Shown: positions 11,435 through 24,084, counted from the first letter of the stretch. The stretch is DNA of 64,000 bases from Mytilinidion resinicola (GCF_010093595.1 NW_022985465.1:348887-412886), one strand, 5' to 3'. Numbers and translations are program-made. Notes: generated by a model from the letters alone, not told the origin.

Positions 11435-12813
11435 ATGCCGGCGGAGGGTTTCGACGACGAGTATGTTGTTGGTCGGCTGAAGAGCGATGCGGCGGCCAGC
11501 GCAAAGAAATACGAGTTAGTAGGGCTTGAAGCTTACATGCCTAAGAGGTGAGTGCTGTCTCCCTAGACCTTCTCGACGTCTTACTAACACACCAGGGCAG
11601 TAGACCTACGATGGGCGCACCAAAGCCGAATACCAGGTTTCTAAGGAACATTATACGTGAGACGGATAGCCACAATGCGGCACTGTTGGCGAAAGAAGCA
11701 GAAGATGCGAAGAATAGGCTAAAGGCGTTGCGCCACCAGAAGGAGGGGAGGTTGTCCCCGTATGTGAGCGACCTGCGCGGTGCCCGGGGCGACAGGGAAT
11801 CTCAGCGACCTTCGAAGAGAAGGCGGGACGATGAGGGCGAGGACAAGAAGGAGCATCGCAGAGAGAGACGATCTGAAGAGTCCGGTCGACCTAGGGACAG
11901 AAGAGACAGGTCCGAGGATCGATACCGGCGGCATGCAAGTTCAAAAGATGAGGAAACGAGGAACACCAACTCTCGGCGTGGAGATAGGCAGAGGGAGAAG
12001 GGCGACACGCCCGCGAGCGAAGAGGACGAAGAGATGGGAGAGTCCTCAAAGCGCTCACGCCGCCACGACCGGAGCCGGGACCGAAGGCGAAGACACCGAA
12101 GCAGAAGCGAGTCGGAGGACAGAAGCGCCCGGAATGAGCAAGATTCTCGTCGCGACCTTAGGCACCGAAGGTCTTATTCTCCTCAATCTCCCTCTCGTTC
12201 GAGGTCACCAAAGAAGTCGGAACGACGCCACAACCCTACTCGGTCAAAATCACACAAATCCAGTCAGACGCCACGAGGTCCTACTCCCTCCGAACGGACA
12301 CGCTCTGCAAGCCCTCATACGAAGCATGCTGGTCGGAAATCCCACTCTAGCAAGCATCGAGCCAGAAAACACCAATCTCCTTCAGTGGCATCAGCCTCCG
12401 ACCCCCTGGAGGCAATAGTAGGACCTGCTCCTCCACCCCCACCACCGAAGGTTCGACTGCGTGGTCGTGGCGCCTTCAGGGCTGCTTCGGCTATGGACGA
12501 GCACTTCTCTGCATCTTATGACCCTACTGCCGATGTGCAGGTCAACTCCGACGTGGAGGGTGATTGGGACGAGGCGCTGGAGGCCATGAGGGACCGGCAG
12601 AAGTGGAAGCAGCAGGGTGCAGACCGTCTTCGTGCTGCTGGTTTCACGGACGCGATGGTCAAGAAATGGGAGAACGGCGGGGAAAAGACAGAGGAAGACG
12701 TCGTGTGGGCTAAGAAGGGTGAGGGGAGGGAGTGGGATCGCGGGAAGGTAGTTGGCGACGATGGTGTTGTGGATGTCCAGGCAGAATGGGGCAGGCTTAA
12801 GGATATTTATTGA
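11435..12813 (+). CDS. RS-rich pre-mRNA-splicing factor (fungal 38B-type)
   Basis: Two exons (11435-11547, 11601-12813; 53-nt intron with a TTACTAAC branch site) encode 441 aa. The N-terminus GFDDEYVVGRLKSDAAASAKKYELVGLEAY, the conserved block GAPKPNTRFLRNIIRETDSH and a C-terminal acidic/Trp segment (WDEALEAMRDRQKWKQQGAD, then VKKWENGGEKTEEDVVWAKK) match fungal proteins usually annotated as pre-mRNA-splicing factor 38B. About 200 residues between them are Arg/Ser/Glu-rich with many RS, SR and RD dipeptides, typical of nuclear speckle and spliceosome proteins. A GPAPPPPPPKVRLRGRGAF segment may bind a proline-recognition domain. The role in splicing is inferred from family naming and composition. 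The ORF can be read further upstream, but ATG 11435 gives the conserved N-terminus. Confidence 0.8.
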
Positions 12814-13204
12814 ACATTGGACTGTGATGGAGTAGACTTGAGGATCATTATTACATACTCTAGTATAATGGGTCGTGTTGCAGAGCTGGTATGCATATCA
12901 TTATCGTAGCATATAGAGTCTAGTCTAAGGGGTGTCCGGTGACATGTCTTTGCGAATATAAAGTAGAGAGGAAGCTATGTGAGCTTCTCGTATCCCCGTC
13001 AGTTTCCTCATAGTGAACCTTGCTCTATAATTCAGCTGCCTCCAGTCCATTTCACAGTATCGAGTTCAAGTTGAATGAGCGCTGCCAAATATGGCCTAGC
13101 GCATCGCACGGACCACCCACCAGAAGCGAGCCAAGCCCACTGACCTTTTCATTTCACGACTCCACCTCCATCTTCGAACCTTCGAACATCGACAACCCGC
13201 GAAA
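12814..13204. other. Intergenic, RPS9 promoter
   Basis: 3' flank of the splicing-factor gene and promoter of RPS9. The last 60 bp form a C/T-rich leader (TTTCATTTCACGACTCCACC), usual for ribosomal protein genes. No other gene seen. Confidence 0.6.
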
Positions 13205-14038
13205 ATGGCTCCCCGGTCGTACTCCAAGACTTACCACGTCCCTCGACGCCCGTTTGAGTCTGCTCGTCTGTATGTGCAATCCCCAGGCCACTGAGCACGC
13301 GCTTGCCGCTGCTCATGTCGGGGTGCCAGTAAGTTAATGGTTTGGACAGGGACACGGAGCTGAAGCTCGTCGGCGAATATGGCCTCCGCAACAAGCGCGA
13401 GGTGTGGCGCGTGCAATTGACGCTGTCCAAGATCCGTCGTGCTGCCCGGTATGTTATCTCGGTTCCCTTTCCCTCCGTCTTCAAATTGCGAGCTGTATGG
13501 CAAGGCTGCGCGGTCGTAGATAACACAAGTCTGAGGGCTTCCATCGCTAACGGACATCGTCTTGCAGTCAACTTCTCACGCTCGAAGAGAAGGACCCCAA
13601 GCGTCTCTTCGAGGGCAATGCGCTCATTCGCCGTCTCGTCCGCGTCGGTGTGCTCGACGAGACCCGCATGAAGCTCGATTACGTGCTGGCTCTGAAGATT
13701 GAGGATTTCTTGGAGCGCCGTCTCCAGACCTGCGTCTACAAGCTCGGTCTAGCCAAGAGCATCCATCACGCCCGTGTCCTCATCCGCCAGAGACATATCC
13801 GGTGAGTGCTTTCCCCGGAACGCGGCTGGCCCACAATAGGGTACTAATGGATTATATCAGTGTCGGCAAGCAGATCGTCAACGTCCCCTCTTTCGTCGTC
13901 CGTCTCGACTCCGAGAAGCACATCGACTTCGCGCTCACCTCGCCGTTCGGTGGTGGACGCCCCGGTCGTGTCAGGAGGAAGAAGGCCAAGGCAGCGGAGA
14001 AGAAGGATGATGATGAAGGCGAGGAGGATGAGGAGTAG
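13205..14038 (+). CDS. RPS9: 40S ribosomal protein S9 (uS4)
   Basis: Small-subunit ribosomal protein that binds 18S rRNA and helps control decoding accuracy. Four exons (13205-13269, 13350-13448, 13568-13801, 13861-14038) join in frame to 191 aa, the normal length. The protein starts [19 protein letters not shown] and continues [20 protein letters not shown], the S4 RNA-binding domain ([40 protein letters not shown]) and [18 protein letters not shown]. It ends in a basic then acidic tail ([12 protein letters not shown]). Introns of 80, 119 and 59 nt; the third has a GTACTAATGG branch region. The 119-nt intron was checked for a C/D-box snoRNA and none was obvious. Confidence 0.97.
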
Positions 14039-14476
14039 ATGCTCCATACAGGTGCAATGTCGTGGGATGAACGATGAAGCTGGCGTGCTTGGGCATGGTC
14101 TCTACGGTTCACAAAATTCAAAACTTCAGATGTCATTCCGTGTCAAAGTAAGGCTGCATGACCCGCTGGAAAGATAATCAGTGGATTTAGCTGCAGTGCT
14201 TGGAGATAGGTTCACCTAGCTGCCAGCATGTTGACAATTCCTCCACTTTCATGTCTTGAGCCTCGATTAACAGTGTGTGCCGTGCTAAGTCGAAATGCCA
14301 CAACCACGTGCTTCAATCTATGTTCAAACATCCCTATATAATCATCCTACTCCTATTATAGATGGCGCCGTCTGACATAGTGACCTGTCCCGGAACATCT
14401 GAAAGCGCTGAACCACTCTCCGCAGTGGGAGCAAACCCACACATGCCTCCAACTCGCCATACCATCAAGCGCCCCC
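14039..14476. other. Convergent intergenic region
   Basis: 3' flanks of RPS9 (+) and the aldolase gene (-). No gene or RNA motif recognised. Confidence 0.6.
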
Positions 14477-15863
14477 CTAATACCCATCCACCGAATTATC
14501 AGTATACAACCTCGTCACCCCGCCCCCAGGCCTCTCCGCTCTCGCCTTCTCCTCAGGACTCAACTCCCTCTCCTTAACCACCCGCCGCGCCTCCTGCATA
14601 ATCCACAACCCACTGCTCGTCCCCAGCCGCGTCGCGCCCGCCTCCAGCATCCTCACCGCGTCCTCCAAGCTCCGCACGCCCCCACTCGCTTTCACCTGCA
14701 TCCGCCGGCGGCGTACCGGCGACCCACCCCCGCTTGGTTGCTGCGTGCTGAGGTAGTTCGCGGCGGCCGTCATGAGCACGACGTCGTCGAGGGTGGCGCC
14801 GCGGCCCGCGAAGCCGGTTGAGGTCTTGATGAAGTCGAAGTTTGCGGCCGCGGCGAGGGTGGCGGCGGCGAGGATCTGGGACGGGGTTAAGGCGGCGGTT
14901 TCGAGGATGAGCTTGAGAGTAGTCGGAGCGGGGCAGAGGGAGCGGAGGGAGGCGAGCTCGGTGTAGATGGCGCTGTAATTCGGGGTTGGAGGCGCTGCTG
15001 AGGATCCTAGTAGCGAGGAGGCAGCGGACGAGGAGAGGTCAGAGTAGGGGCCTTCTATTGCTAGAGCCTTGGAGGAGAAGGGTCTGCTATTGGAGGCTGT
15101 GTTGGAAGCTGTGATGCTTGCGGTTGTGGCGTCGCTGGGGACGGATTGGTGGCTGCCTGGGGGAGGGGAGACGCTGGTCAGGATGGCGTGGTTGAGGACA
15201 ATGTCGAGCTCGCTGGCGCCGGCGGTGACGGCGGCTTGCGCTTCGCGGAACTTGGAGTGCGAGTCTTGGGTGCCTTCGTGGAAGCCGACGACGCAGGCGA
15301 CGACGACGGGGGAGCCTTTGAGGTTGGAGACGCAGCGGGCTACGAAGGGGAGGCGGACGCAGACGCTCTGGGGTTGGGAGGCATGTCAGTTCGAGTTGTA
15401 TGTGAAATTTGATATTGGGATGCCCTGGAGGGATCATGCATTTGGAATTTACAAACCCTCGGTCGAAGAGAAGTAGGAGAAGAATATCGCGAGATGAAAG
15501 CCATAGACTTTGGACAAGATGATACGAGAGTGCCAAGGTAAAGAAACCAACCTTGAAGCCTTCAATCCTGGCCTCGGAGCACAGCGCATCAATCTGCGTT
15601 GCCGTAGCATCCAGTTTCAAGAGCGTGTGGTCGATTGTCTGCGCAAATTCCCTGCTGTTCAATTTTGGTACCGCCCTCGGCTCCAGCTTAGCCACCACGT
15701 TCTTCTGCGTCTCTGCAATCTGTACAGCCCATTCGGCATTGGTGTACCGGTCCGTCATCACCATGTCTTCTAAGTTTGCGGTAGGAGTTTGGGGTTGTCC
15801 CTTGGAGAGCTGCGAGGCAGCTAGACCGAGGTCAGTGGTGGGTGTTGAGGGCTCGGGCGTCAT
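14477..15863 (-). CDS. Deoxyribose-phosphate aldolase
   Basis: Class I (Schiff-base) aldolase of the DeoC family; it cleaves 2-deoxyribose-5-phosphate to glyceraldehyde-3-phosphate and acetaldehyde in deoxynucleoside catabolism. Two exons (15863-15552, 15367-14477; 184-nt intron) encode 400 aa. Family motifs are IDHTLLKLDAT, VCVRLPFVARC, SPVVVACVVGFHEGTQ, TAGASELDIVLNHA, LKLILETAAL, FIKTSTGFAGRGATLDDV (with the Schiff-base Lys in FIKTSTG) and QVKASGGVRSLEDA. Usual DeoC enzymes have about 220-260 residues. The excess here is an N-terminal extension of roughly 75 residues and a Ser/Ala/Thr-rich insert of about 65 residues between VLNHAILTSVSPP and AIYTELASLRSL. The insert sits where bacterial enzymes have only a short loop. 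All catalytic segments are present, so activity is expected. Confidence 0.93.
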
Positions 15864-16661
15864 GATGCTTGATCTGATTGTGCCTGACTCGTAGGCGTGA
15901 AAGTAAATCTGGATTGATTGGAGATCAGCTTCTCATAAATGGATATAAAGCTATTCGACGGCCGGAGCCGCCATTTCTGTGGTCTTGTGCCTCCTAAAGG
16001 CAGGTGGACAGTTGCGTCTGGATTGACATGGATCATCTCAGAAGTCAGATTGCTATTGGCTTGGTGCACTGCCAAATTATGCGAACAAGATGCAGCTCTG
16101 GTTGGATGTCTGTTTGATTGGCTCCCTAGATTCAGAATTGTTCGATGTATTCAAATGCTTTCAAGATAAATGGTCATGTTTATGGAGGGGTTGCGTGCTA
16201 TCAAGGAGTGTTGTCGCTTGGGAGTTTCGACGTTGCGTGTGGTGTCACTAGCGATATATGTGAGGGGTAGCATGGTGATAAAGAGCCGATTTTGAGCTTT
16301 ATAGAAAGACCGCTAGCATGTGGAGGTATCCTCGATGCTCGCAAACCGGTCCTCACCCCGAGGACGATGCCCAGAGCTCGTGAAATGCCATCTCTCCTCC
16401 CACATGCATGTAAGTACACAGAGGTAGTGAAAGAAGCCAATATGAAGTATTCCAGCCAACAGGAAAGAGAGGTAAGGGTGGTGGATCAACGCTAGATATC
16501 CGGAACTCCCGTTTTGAATTTTTGGCTTGATTCGAACGAAGATCCCTCTTCTATCCCGCTAGTCGATTCGAGTGAAACCCGTGAGATCTACCGCATCGTC
16601 TCGAATACATCGTCGTCGTGAGCCATCCCATGTATCGCCATCGCTCGCACCCGCAGATCCT
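15864..16661. other. Intergenic between aldolase and RPS27
   Basis: Aldolase promoter and RPS27 3' flank, both on the minus strand. Short ORFs have no recognisable content; I see no gene. Confidence 0.5.
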
Positions 16662-17238
<577 letters not shown>

Positions 17239-17627
17239 GATGACGGTGTTGCAGTGATGTAGAGGATTGTCGTGGTCCTTGGATGGATGGCGATGTCGAC
17301 GTTGACGTTCTCGAAAGGAGCGGAAGCAGAGGAGGTCTTGAAGATGTGGCGACGAGAAGTCGATTGTGGGCAGGCAGCACGGGCCACTCGCTAAAATACC
17401 CCTGCTACCTGCCGTTCACGGACTTCGAGCAGCGCCTACTCTTCACCATATTTCTCGAATGGCAGTTAAACAATATTCAATTACGCCCCTGTACATAGCT
17501 GCGGATGTGTAAGTAGTAGGCTCCTTGTCTTATACATTTACTTCATGTGCATTCGGTTCAATGACAATCTTAAGTGAACTTTTGCCGGTGCGCTCCCCTC
17601 CACGCAATTTCTACATCCCGAAACACA
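17239..17627. promoter_or_regulatory. RPS27 promoter region
   Basis: 390 bp upstream of RPS27, which is also the 3' flank of the minus-strand membrane-protein gene. No clear TATA box or ribosomal-protein motif recognised. Confidence 0.5.
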
Positions 17628-18157
17628 TCACACCTTCTTCACCTTCTCTGCCTTCTCGTCGTCGTCGTCGTCGTCCCCCCCAAACAATCCAAGGAAGTAG
17701 ATGCTCCTCACCGCAAACAGAAGAGCTGTAAACCCCACATTTCCCCACGCCATTCCGTTCCAGCTACTCACGCTCCACCCATCCGCCCCGAGTCCCCACA
17801 GCGTCACGACAATGTGACCGATATCCGCGATCCAGAGTGCGAGCAGATAGGCCCGTACTGTTTTGAGCTCATCTGTCGTGTTGAGGATGAAAAGACCAAG
17901 CAAGGCCAGTAGACCGTAGCAGTTCCCCAGCTGCAGGGCGAGCACGTGTTCAGTGAGGTAGAGCGGGTGAGGCGGCTCAAAGGGGCTTTGGGAGGAGACG
18001 AAGGATGCCGGTGCGAGGAGGGGCCCGAGATATCCTGCCGCACTGGATGGGGGTTCAGGAATGGTCTTGAGGGCAGTTTGGAAAAGGGGGCCTACGTGGA
18101 GAGGGGCTCGATGATTGTGAAGACTGTGCGAGGGAAAGTAGGGAGTTTGGACGCCAT
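17628..18157 (-). CDS. DUF7704-type small membrane protein
   Basis: Two exons (18157-18096, 18042-17628; 53-nt intron) encode 158 aa starting MASKLPTFPRTVFTIIEPLS. This N-terminus (a short polar start, then a hydrophobic run ending IEP) and the later HPLYLTEHVLALQLGNCYGL, LLALLGLFI, VRAYLLALWIADIGHIVVTL and MAWGNVGFTALLFAVRSIYF are typical of a fungal four-helix membrane family (DUF7704). The C-terminus is a charged Asp/Lys tail. Without the intron the frame opens upstream into unrelated sequence, so the spliced start is preferred. Function unknown. Confidence 0.8.
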
Positions 18158-18723
18158 TTTTCTGAAGGAGTCTTTGCGGTTTGGACGCGTGACTTTCTAG
18201 ATTCGTGAATCTAATACTACGAGGCGTCAGAATAGACACCAAAATGTATATGAGTGAAATGAAATCCAATTTATCCGACTATACGAAACATGTCGCAAAG
18301 TGGCATCTTCTCGTGTAAAAGTTCATGAGAAGGGATAGAATTGGGTTGGATGTAAAAATGACTTGCATCGAAGGAGCATCTACACCTCAAAGTCTCTGAT
18401 ATAGACTGGAGTTCACAGTTGAACCTCAGGAAAAAGGGGTTGGTTGAGTAGAACGGCAGGCCTACATAGAGAAAAGGAACTTGGAAGCTTACCGGATCTC
18501 AATTGCAACTATAGAGGGAGCCTGAGAATCGACCCTAACAATTTGCGGATTTGTGGGGTGAATGTATGTACGATGAGCAAACGAGGCAGATGAATGGCGG
18601 AGATGAACCCCGCTGGCCAAAGCGCGCGGGGCGAGGATTGTTAAGGACCTCATCGCCGAAAGAAGTGCCCTCACCACCACAACACTCCTGCTACGAGGCT
18701 TCTGAGAGTCGCAGCCCTTCGCC
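18158..18723. promoter_or_regulatory. Divergent promoter, membrane protein / SNX3
   Basis: 566 bp between head-to-head genes. No further gene seen; regulatory motifs not identifiable by eye. Confidence 0.5.
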
Positions 18724-19272
18724 ATGCAGTCTCTCCCTGACGCCCGAACGCAGTCGTTCGAGGAGCTCTATGGCCCTCCCGAGAACTTCCTCGAGATCGA
18801 AGTGAGTGCCGCCCGCGACGCCGACGTCCCCCCACTGTCTCTAACAAACTTGTCCCCAGGTCTGCAACCCGATGACCCACGGCATGGGCCGCGGCATGTA
18901 TACCACATACGAGATCCGGATGAGCACAAACATCCCCGCCTTCAAGCTCAAGTCGTCCTCGGTGCGCCGCCGCTACAGCGAGTTCGAAGCCTTCCGCGAC
19001 ATCCTCGAGCGCGAATCCGCCCGCGTCACCATCCCTCCCCTACCGGGCAAGGTCATCACAAGCCGCTTCTCAGACGATGTGATCGAGCACCGCCGCGAGG
19101 GCTTGCAACGCTTTCTCCAGATAGTCGTTGGCCATCCTCTCCTGCAAACGGGATCGAAAGTGCTGGCCGCCTTCGTGCAGGGTGAGTGCGCGCGTTGCGT
19201 TGTGTTAATACATCGAAGCTAACCTGATACTTTACCTTCCTAGATCCAAACTGGGACCGTCACGCATGGTAG
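18724..19272 (+). CDS. SNX3: Sorting nexin-3 (Snx3/Grd19)
   Basis: Small PX-domain protein that binds phosphatidylinositol-3-phosphate on early endosomes and works with retromer in cargo recycling. Three exons (18724-18801, 18860-19181, 19244-19272) give 142 aa, the usual size. The N-terminus [18 protein letters not shown] is followed by the PX domain: [36 protein letters not shown] (RRYSEF lipid-binding motif), [10 protein letters not shown] and [20 protein letters not shown]. The C-terminus DPNWDRHAW is encoded by the last exon. All three parts are intact. Confidence 0.95.
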
Positions 19273-20601
19273 ACTCCTCGGGATTGCAATCTACTCCGAC
19301 TTTCTTCTGCTTTGGTGTGCGCACTCCAGCCTCGGGTGATCGCACGACCGCCACGCTCGGCAAATAAGTACCGAACACAGGGTCTGGGAGACTACAAATT
19401 GGGGACTGTGATAAGGGGCGGTGTTTTCTGCTTTGGAGTTCCCCATTGCTGGTGTTGGTCGATTCTGGCTGGGAGGCTCCCACCCTTTCTAATCCCTCGC
19501 CACTTGGCGCAAGTCCTTTGCCTCAACTGTTATCTGAAGCATTCTAAATTAGCGGTTCCCTTGGTATTCGAGTTCCTCCTCAGGTTGTACAAGACCCACG
19601 GGGTTGTTCTGCTCTCTCGCACTCAAAGAGAGATCTGAAAGCTAGCGCTCTTGCATCTGGCGTGGTTCTCCTGTACTTTCTAGTTTGCGTGAGGATGAAT
19701 GATATGGCGTTTGGCTCGTTTTCTGTCATCTTCTTCTCGAAATACCCTTTCAGCTCGTATTATTAAGTTCAATATAACATAAGTACTACACTGCTAGCTT
19801 CCACTTGTTTCAAACACGCTAGTTTCCATCTAATCCTGTTTGGGATTTTGAGCGCCGGCATATCTTCAATACTTACTGCTCGGCGACGGGTGTGTGGGAT
19901 TATCCCCTAGCCACTACTTCCCCGCAGGATTCAATGCGGCTCAGAAGGCGCCTAGTTGCATGTCACCCACGATATAATGCTCCCTGCTGGTGAAGTCGCG
20001 AATCGTAAGGCGAATATAAGCCGAGTGGAGGACAACGCCAAGAAGAACGACCAGAGTCTTACATCCATCTTCCTCGTATATAGTTTGGAGAAGGGGTGAT
20101 TTTGTTCTGCGGCGTGGAGTATGAGAGAGGGAGCCATGAGGCGGTGAAGGTGGCGGGGTGGGATTGAGCGATAGGGATCTGGTAGTGATGGGGGAACCTC
20201 ACGTGTCTTAGAGCGTTCTGAAGAATTCGGAATGGGAGAGTGCGAGAAAATTGATAGATCGCATGTTCATGTGGAGATCGATGCAGTTCCTTCAATGCGA
20301 GAGGAGTCTAAATGGTGCTATCAGCAGTATCAACTAGTAGATTTGATATCCAGCTTAGCAAACTGCGCAAGATGTTGAGTGAGAGCAAAGCGTGAACTAG
20401 AGACCTAAAACGTAGTCCGCTTTTCGCAGAGTCGTATAGTTAATCAAACGTGCCTCCAGTCCCGACTCATATCATCGTGCCGATCAGACGAAAGGCGGTT
20501 CACGTACTTCATACCAGGTCAATGAGGCAGAGATAAATTAACGTTTGCAATATTGAAAGCGAGACCTGGAAAAGGCGACTCAAATGAACCCCACCCGCTC
20601 T
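19273..20601. other. Intergenic
   Basis: About 1.3 kb of 3' flank between a plus- and a minus-strand gene. Small ORFs on both strands (for example 20059-20295 minus) show no domain, signal or splice support. I see nothing else. Confidence 0.5.
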
Positions 20602-22004
20602 TCACCATAAACTCCGCGCCAGGGATATCATAACCACCACCCAGTGACACGTAAAGTACAGCGATGAATTTGCCTGTGGATATCATAACTCCCGCGTCAT
20701 ATCCCCAATCCATTGACCCACGCGCCTGATACTCACAAAGAAGGGAACAGCGTCTGGACTCCCTGCAATCGTATTGCTGGCTGTCGGCCAGTGATACTGC
20801 AGCAGGATAAGGCACAAACTGAGGAAAGCGAGGGGTGAGAAGACGCGAACGGCTGCGGTTGTCTCGCGTTTGATGTTGGTGCGGCGGTGGGTGATGTGGT
20901 AGAGAAGTGTGAGTGTCTATGAGTGAACCAAAGGTAAGCTGATGTTGCTGGAGCGATCTCATAAAAAGATACGTCTAGTGGGCCAATTGAAGTTCGAAGA
21001 AACATTTACATGGTGATCGCTGCTAGAAGGGAAGGGAGGAAAGTTTCCAGGCGAGGGCTCACAAGCGCGCGGCAGATCTGGTTGACGGAGTAGCAGACGG
21101 AGAAGAAACCGGCATAGAGCACACAGGGTATGGCCTGAAGCACCTCGTGAGTGACCTAAAGGGAAACAAATCGCGGAACGTAACGCTTAGAAAAAAGAAC
21201 GCAAATGTATCTTACACTGGCAATGCAGATCCAAGCTACAAAGAGACGAGGGGAATTCGTCCTTGCTCCACATAGCTCGATGAACTGGTGTGTGAGAAAC
21301 ATGTTCAAGAGGTCCATGGTGGCAAGTCGGAAGAGTGCGGACCCGATTGGATAGTGTAGGAGCCTGAGACTCTATTAGCAATGAATGAGAAGGTGCCGGA
21401 GAGCTAACAGGGGTGATTCGACATGTGGAATGCTTGATGTTAGAGATGGAGGACCTACCAACGGCTCATAAGACAATCAATGAAGAAGAAACTGATATAT
21501 GCAGATGATGAGCACTGACATACAAAGTCAGCGTATATCCATAACAGCAGGAGTCCACAAGCTTACCCAAAGCATTGCAAGAGTGATCTCAGTGAACCAC
21601 ATCCTCTCTTCAAATCCCCAGCTTGAGATGGGCCTTCCATTGGCATAGTGGGTTTTCATCCCCTTCAGAAGAGCCCAGGCGCAATAGAAATCCCAGAACA
21701 CAGCAGGACCTATGGAAAGCCATCGGAGCGCTTGAAGCCAGATATGCCAGCGCTTTGGCACGTTCAGAATGACAGCGAGTTGCGGATGCAGGGCTGAGAC
21801 TGCTCGCCTGGGAGGATCGGGGGAGTCTGCTAAAGTAGAAGCATCGGATTCTTGAGGAGAAGGGCTCGGGACGGAGAGAGATACTCGGGGCGTATAGTTT
21901 GGAGGGCCTTGGGGTGATCGGCGAGGGTTGGTGGGAGTCGTATAGGGCGGTGGAGGTGTGCCTGATCGTCCGGGATGAGCCAGCTCTTGAGTAGATTCGG
22001 GCAT
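20602..22004 (-). CDS. Multi-pass membrane protein, unknown function
   Basis: Six exons with consistent GT...AG junctions (22004-21567, 21514-21459, 21363-21216, 21155-21063, 20916-20737, 20673-20602) join in frame to 328 aa. The first about 85 residues are Pro/Ser-rich and probably cytosolic. Hydrophobic segments follow: WLSIGPAVFWDFYCAWALL, MWFTEITLAMLWCSSSAYIS continuing to FFFIDCLMSRW, LFVAWICIASVTHEVLQAIP, CVLYAGFFSVCYSV, VFSPLAFLSLCLILLQY and a final WVVVMISLARSL. Five to seven membrane spans are likely. I do not recognise the family. The fourth intron (146 nt) is the least certain, because a reading without it stops soon after. Confidence 0.65.
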
Positions 22005-22791
22005 ATGCTGCCGCGGAGCACTCTTTCCGATGACTTCCAGGCTATCTCAGGACATAAAACCTGAGAATTGACGACGGCAGTAGAAGTGGGGTTGGTGTTT
22101 CAGAGGGAGAGCCGTCAAGCCTCTTGCGTGGAGATGGTGAAGGTCGTTCGCTATCCATGAGGCGCCTTCCACTTACAGTTGGCAGAGCCTCACAACGAGT
22201 CTACCTGTAACCTCCGTTGTACATTTCTCCAGGCTTACGAGTTTTCCTTCTAGCAGTTACTCCCGATGTTGCGACTTTGCAGTTGTGTTTAACTACACAT
22301 AAACGCAGTTTTCTAGTTAATACCCCTCCGAAAATGGACGTTTGTGACGCCGTTTTACGGGGACCTTTTCCCGCTATGCCAAGAGCATAGCCCCGTCGTG
22401 GTTAGCGTAGCTAATAAGGGTAAAAATACGGTATAGGAACTCTAGGAAGAGATTGCTCTTAGCTAGATAGAATTTATAAGCCTTTTTGTTACGTCCCCCT
22501 GGCACAAGCACAATCACGTGCCATAGATCAGGTGACCCCTGATTACGTGCGCCCTCGGGGGTGCCCGACGATCCTAGGACGGTCCACTACTTCCTATCCG
22601 TCCCCAAGGGTGGCGTTGGGGAAAACACAGGATGGGCACTAAGTACGGACAGGGCAAATTGCCTGCATCTAACAGCCGTTGGGCAGATGCTGGCTTTCAC
22701 GCTTCAGGCGCTGCAGACGACGCCTCGGAGCTAGAAGTGGATCACCAACGCCGCCGCTCAACTGCAGAGCTGGGAGGTTATATATATCGAC
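22005..22791. other. Intergenic, possible LTR-like start at 22497
   Basis: Promoter of the membrane-protein gene, then a stretch from 22497 starting TGTTACGTCCCCCTGGCAC, a form common at the ends of fungal LTRs. I cannot find a matching 3' end or duplication, so it is only a suggestion. Confidence 0.35.
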
Positions 22792-23830
22792 TTGTTGAAT
22801 ACCGTTTCTCTGCAGGACACGCCGTTATCAGAGTACCGGCCACCTCGGAATAACGGATTCATTCATATGTCACCTATCAAACTCCGACAAAGACCAGCTC
22901 AAACTGGCTCCCCCCACTCCAGTCGACCACAGGATCAGCATGGACCCAGTGACGAGGAACCTGATCCGGACACCCCGAGCCGACCGCGATCCTTACCCCA
23001 GCGCCCGTCTCGTTCCCAGGCAACTACGGGCAGCTCGTCGTCCGGTCGTACTTCCCACCGAAGAGCAGAAGGTGGACAGTATTGCACCCAAAAATGCCTG
23101 CTTGGGTTAGTCAAAGGGGGTTCTCTCGACGCGTCGTGTCCGAATGTGCGGGATCATGGGGAGAACCGCTATCGGATTGACCGACCTGCCTTCCTTGATC
23201 TTATTCGCCGACAACTCTCAGAAGACATGGATACCGACTGCAAGCCTGTAGGTGTTCCTGGAGCATGCGGTGTCCTATTCTAGGTTAGGCTGAAATCACA
23301 CGGATATATCATAGCCGCGAAATGCACCCCTATCGACTTCTTTCGTCGTCTGAAACGAGAGGCTACCATCTACGAGCACCTCCGTCGAATCCAGGGAATA
23401 TGTGCCGGTCCATTTGGGTAACATTGACCTGGACACTCCATATTTCTATGAAGGGATAACAGAGCTTGTTCACATGATGTTTCTTAGTTTTGGGGGAAAG
23501 CTTATTTCTCGGCACCTTACCGCTAAGAATAAGCAATGCGTCAGTCAGCAGTTGAGCTACGCAGCCCGAGCAATCCATGACCTAGGGGTCTTGCATAAGG
23601 ATCTCATGCCTCGCAACGTACTGTGGAATGAGGAGACAGGTCGGGTTATGGTGATTGATTTCGAGCGGGCAGAGATTATGGAGCCACGAACTGTACTGGG
23701 CGCCACCTCGGCAAATCGAAAGAAGAGGAGAGGAATAGAGCGAGCTTTGGCTAAGCAGGAAAGGGATGGATGTCCTGCGTTTGCACGGGAAATGCAACGG
23801 GCGGAGATTGAATTACGTGGGTTAATATAA
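22792..23830 (+). pseudogene. Kinase-like protein, broken
   Basis: Protein-kinase-fold relic of a fungal multicopy family. The linker segment QYCTQKCLLGLVKGGSLDA, the early kinase part (GVPGACGVLF, then VRLKSHGYIIAAKC), VPVHLGNIDL, the catalytic loop LGVLHKDLMPRNVLWNE (an HxD...N loop) and the metal-binding MVIDFERAEI (DFE in place of DFG) are all recognisable. Two lesions break it. TAG at 23281-23283 interrupts GVLF|VRLK where CAG is likely (C-to-T, RIP-type). A frameshift near 23395-23405 separates LRRIQG from YVPVHLG. No intron would repair both. Distant N-terminal parts are not recognisable. The family is often found among fungal accessory genes. Confidence 0.75.
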
Positions 23831-24084
23831 GTTAACTCACCTTCTCTCGCTAAGTTCTGTTTTGAGAGGAAGTCACGTGGCGGCAGCAAGCTTCAATGAC
23901 TGTTGGTTTGCAGGCCGTAGCATCTGAATCTTGACAGAACGCGACATTATGTATATGAAAGCGCCCCGTTTGCTACCGGCAGTGATTGCTGTAGGTGATC
24001 GTCATAATCCAGCAGACTCTACATTGCTACGAGGGCACACAAACTTACTCGCAGACTTCTCTAGGTGATATTGATAAGTGCAGT

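Noticed and set aside
13449..13567. Possible snoRNA in the 119-nt RPS9 intron
   Set aside because: No C box (RUGAUGA) and D box pair or H/ACA signature visible.
22497..22640. LTR starting TGTTACGTCCCCC
   Set aside because: No second copy, no matching end and no target duplication found in the window; listed only as a possibility.
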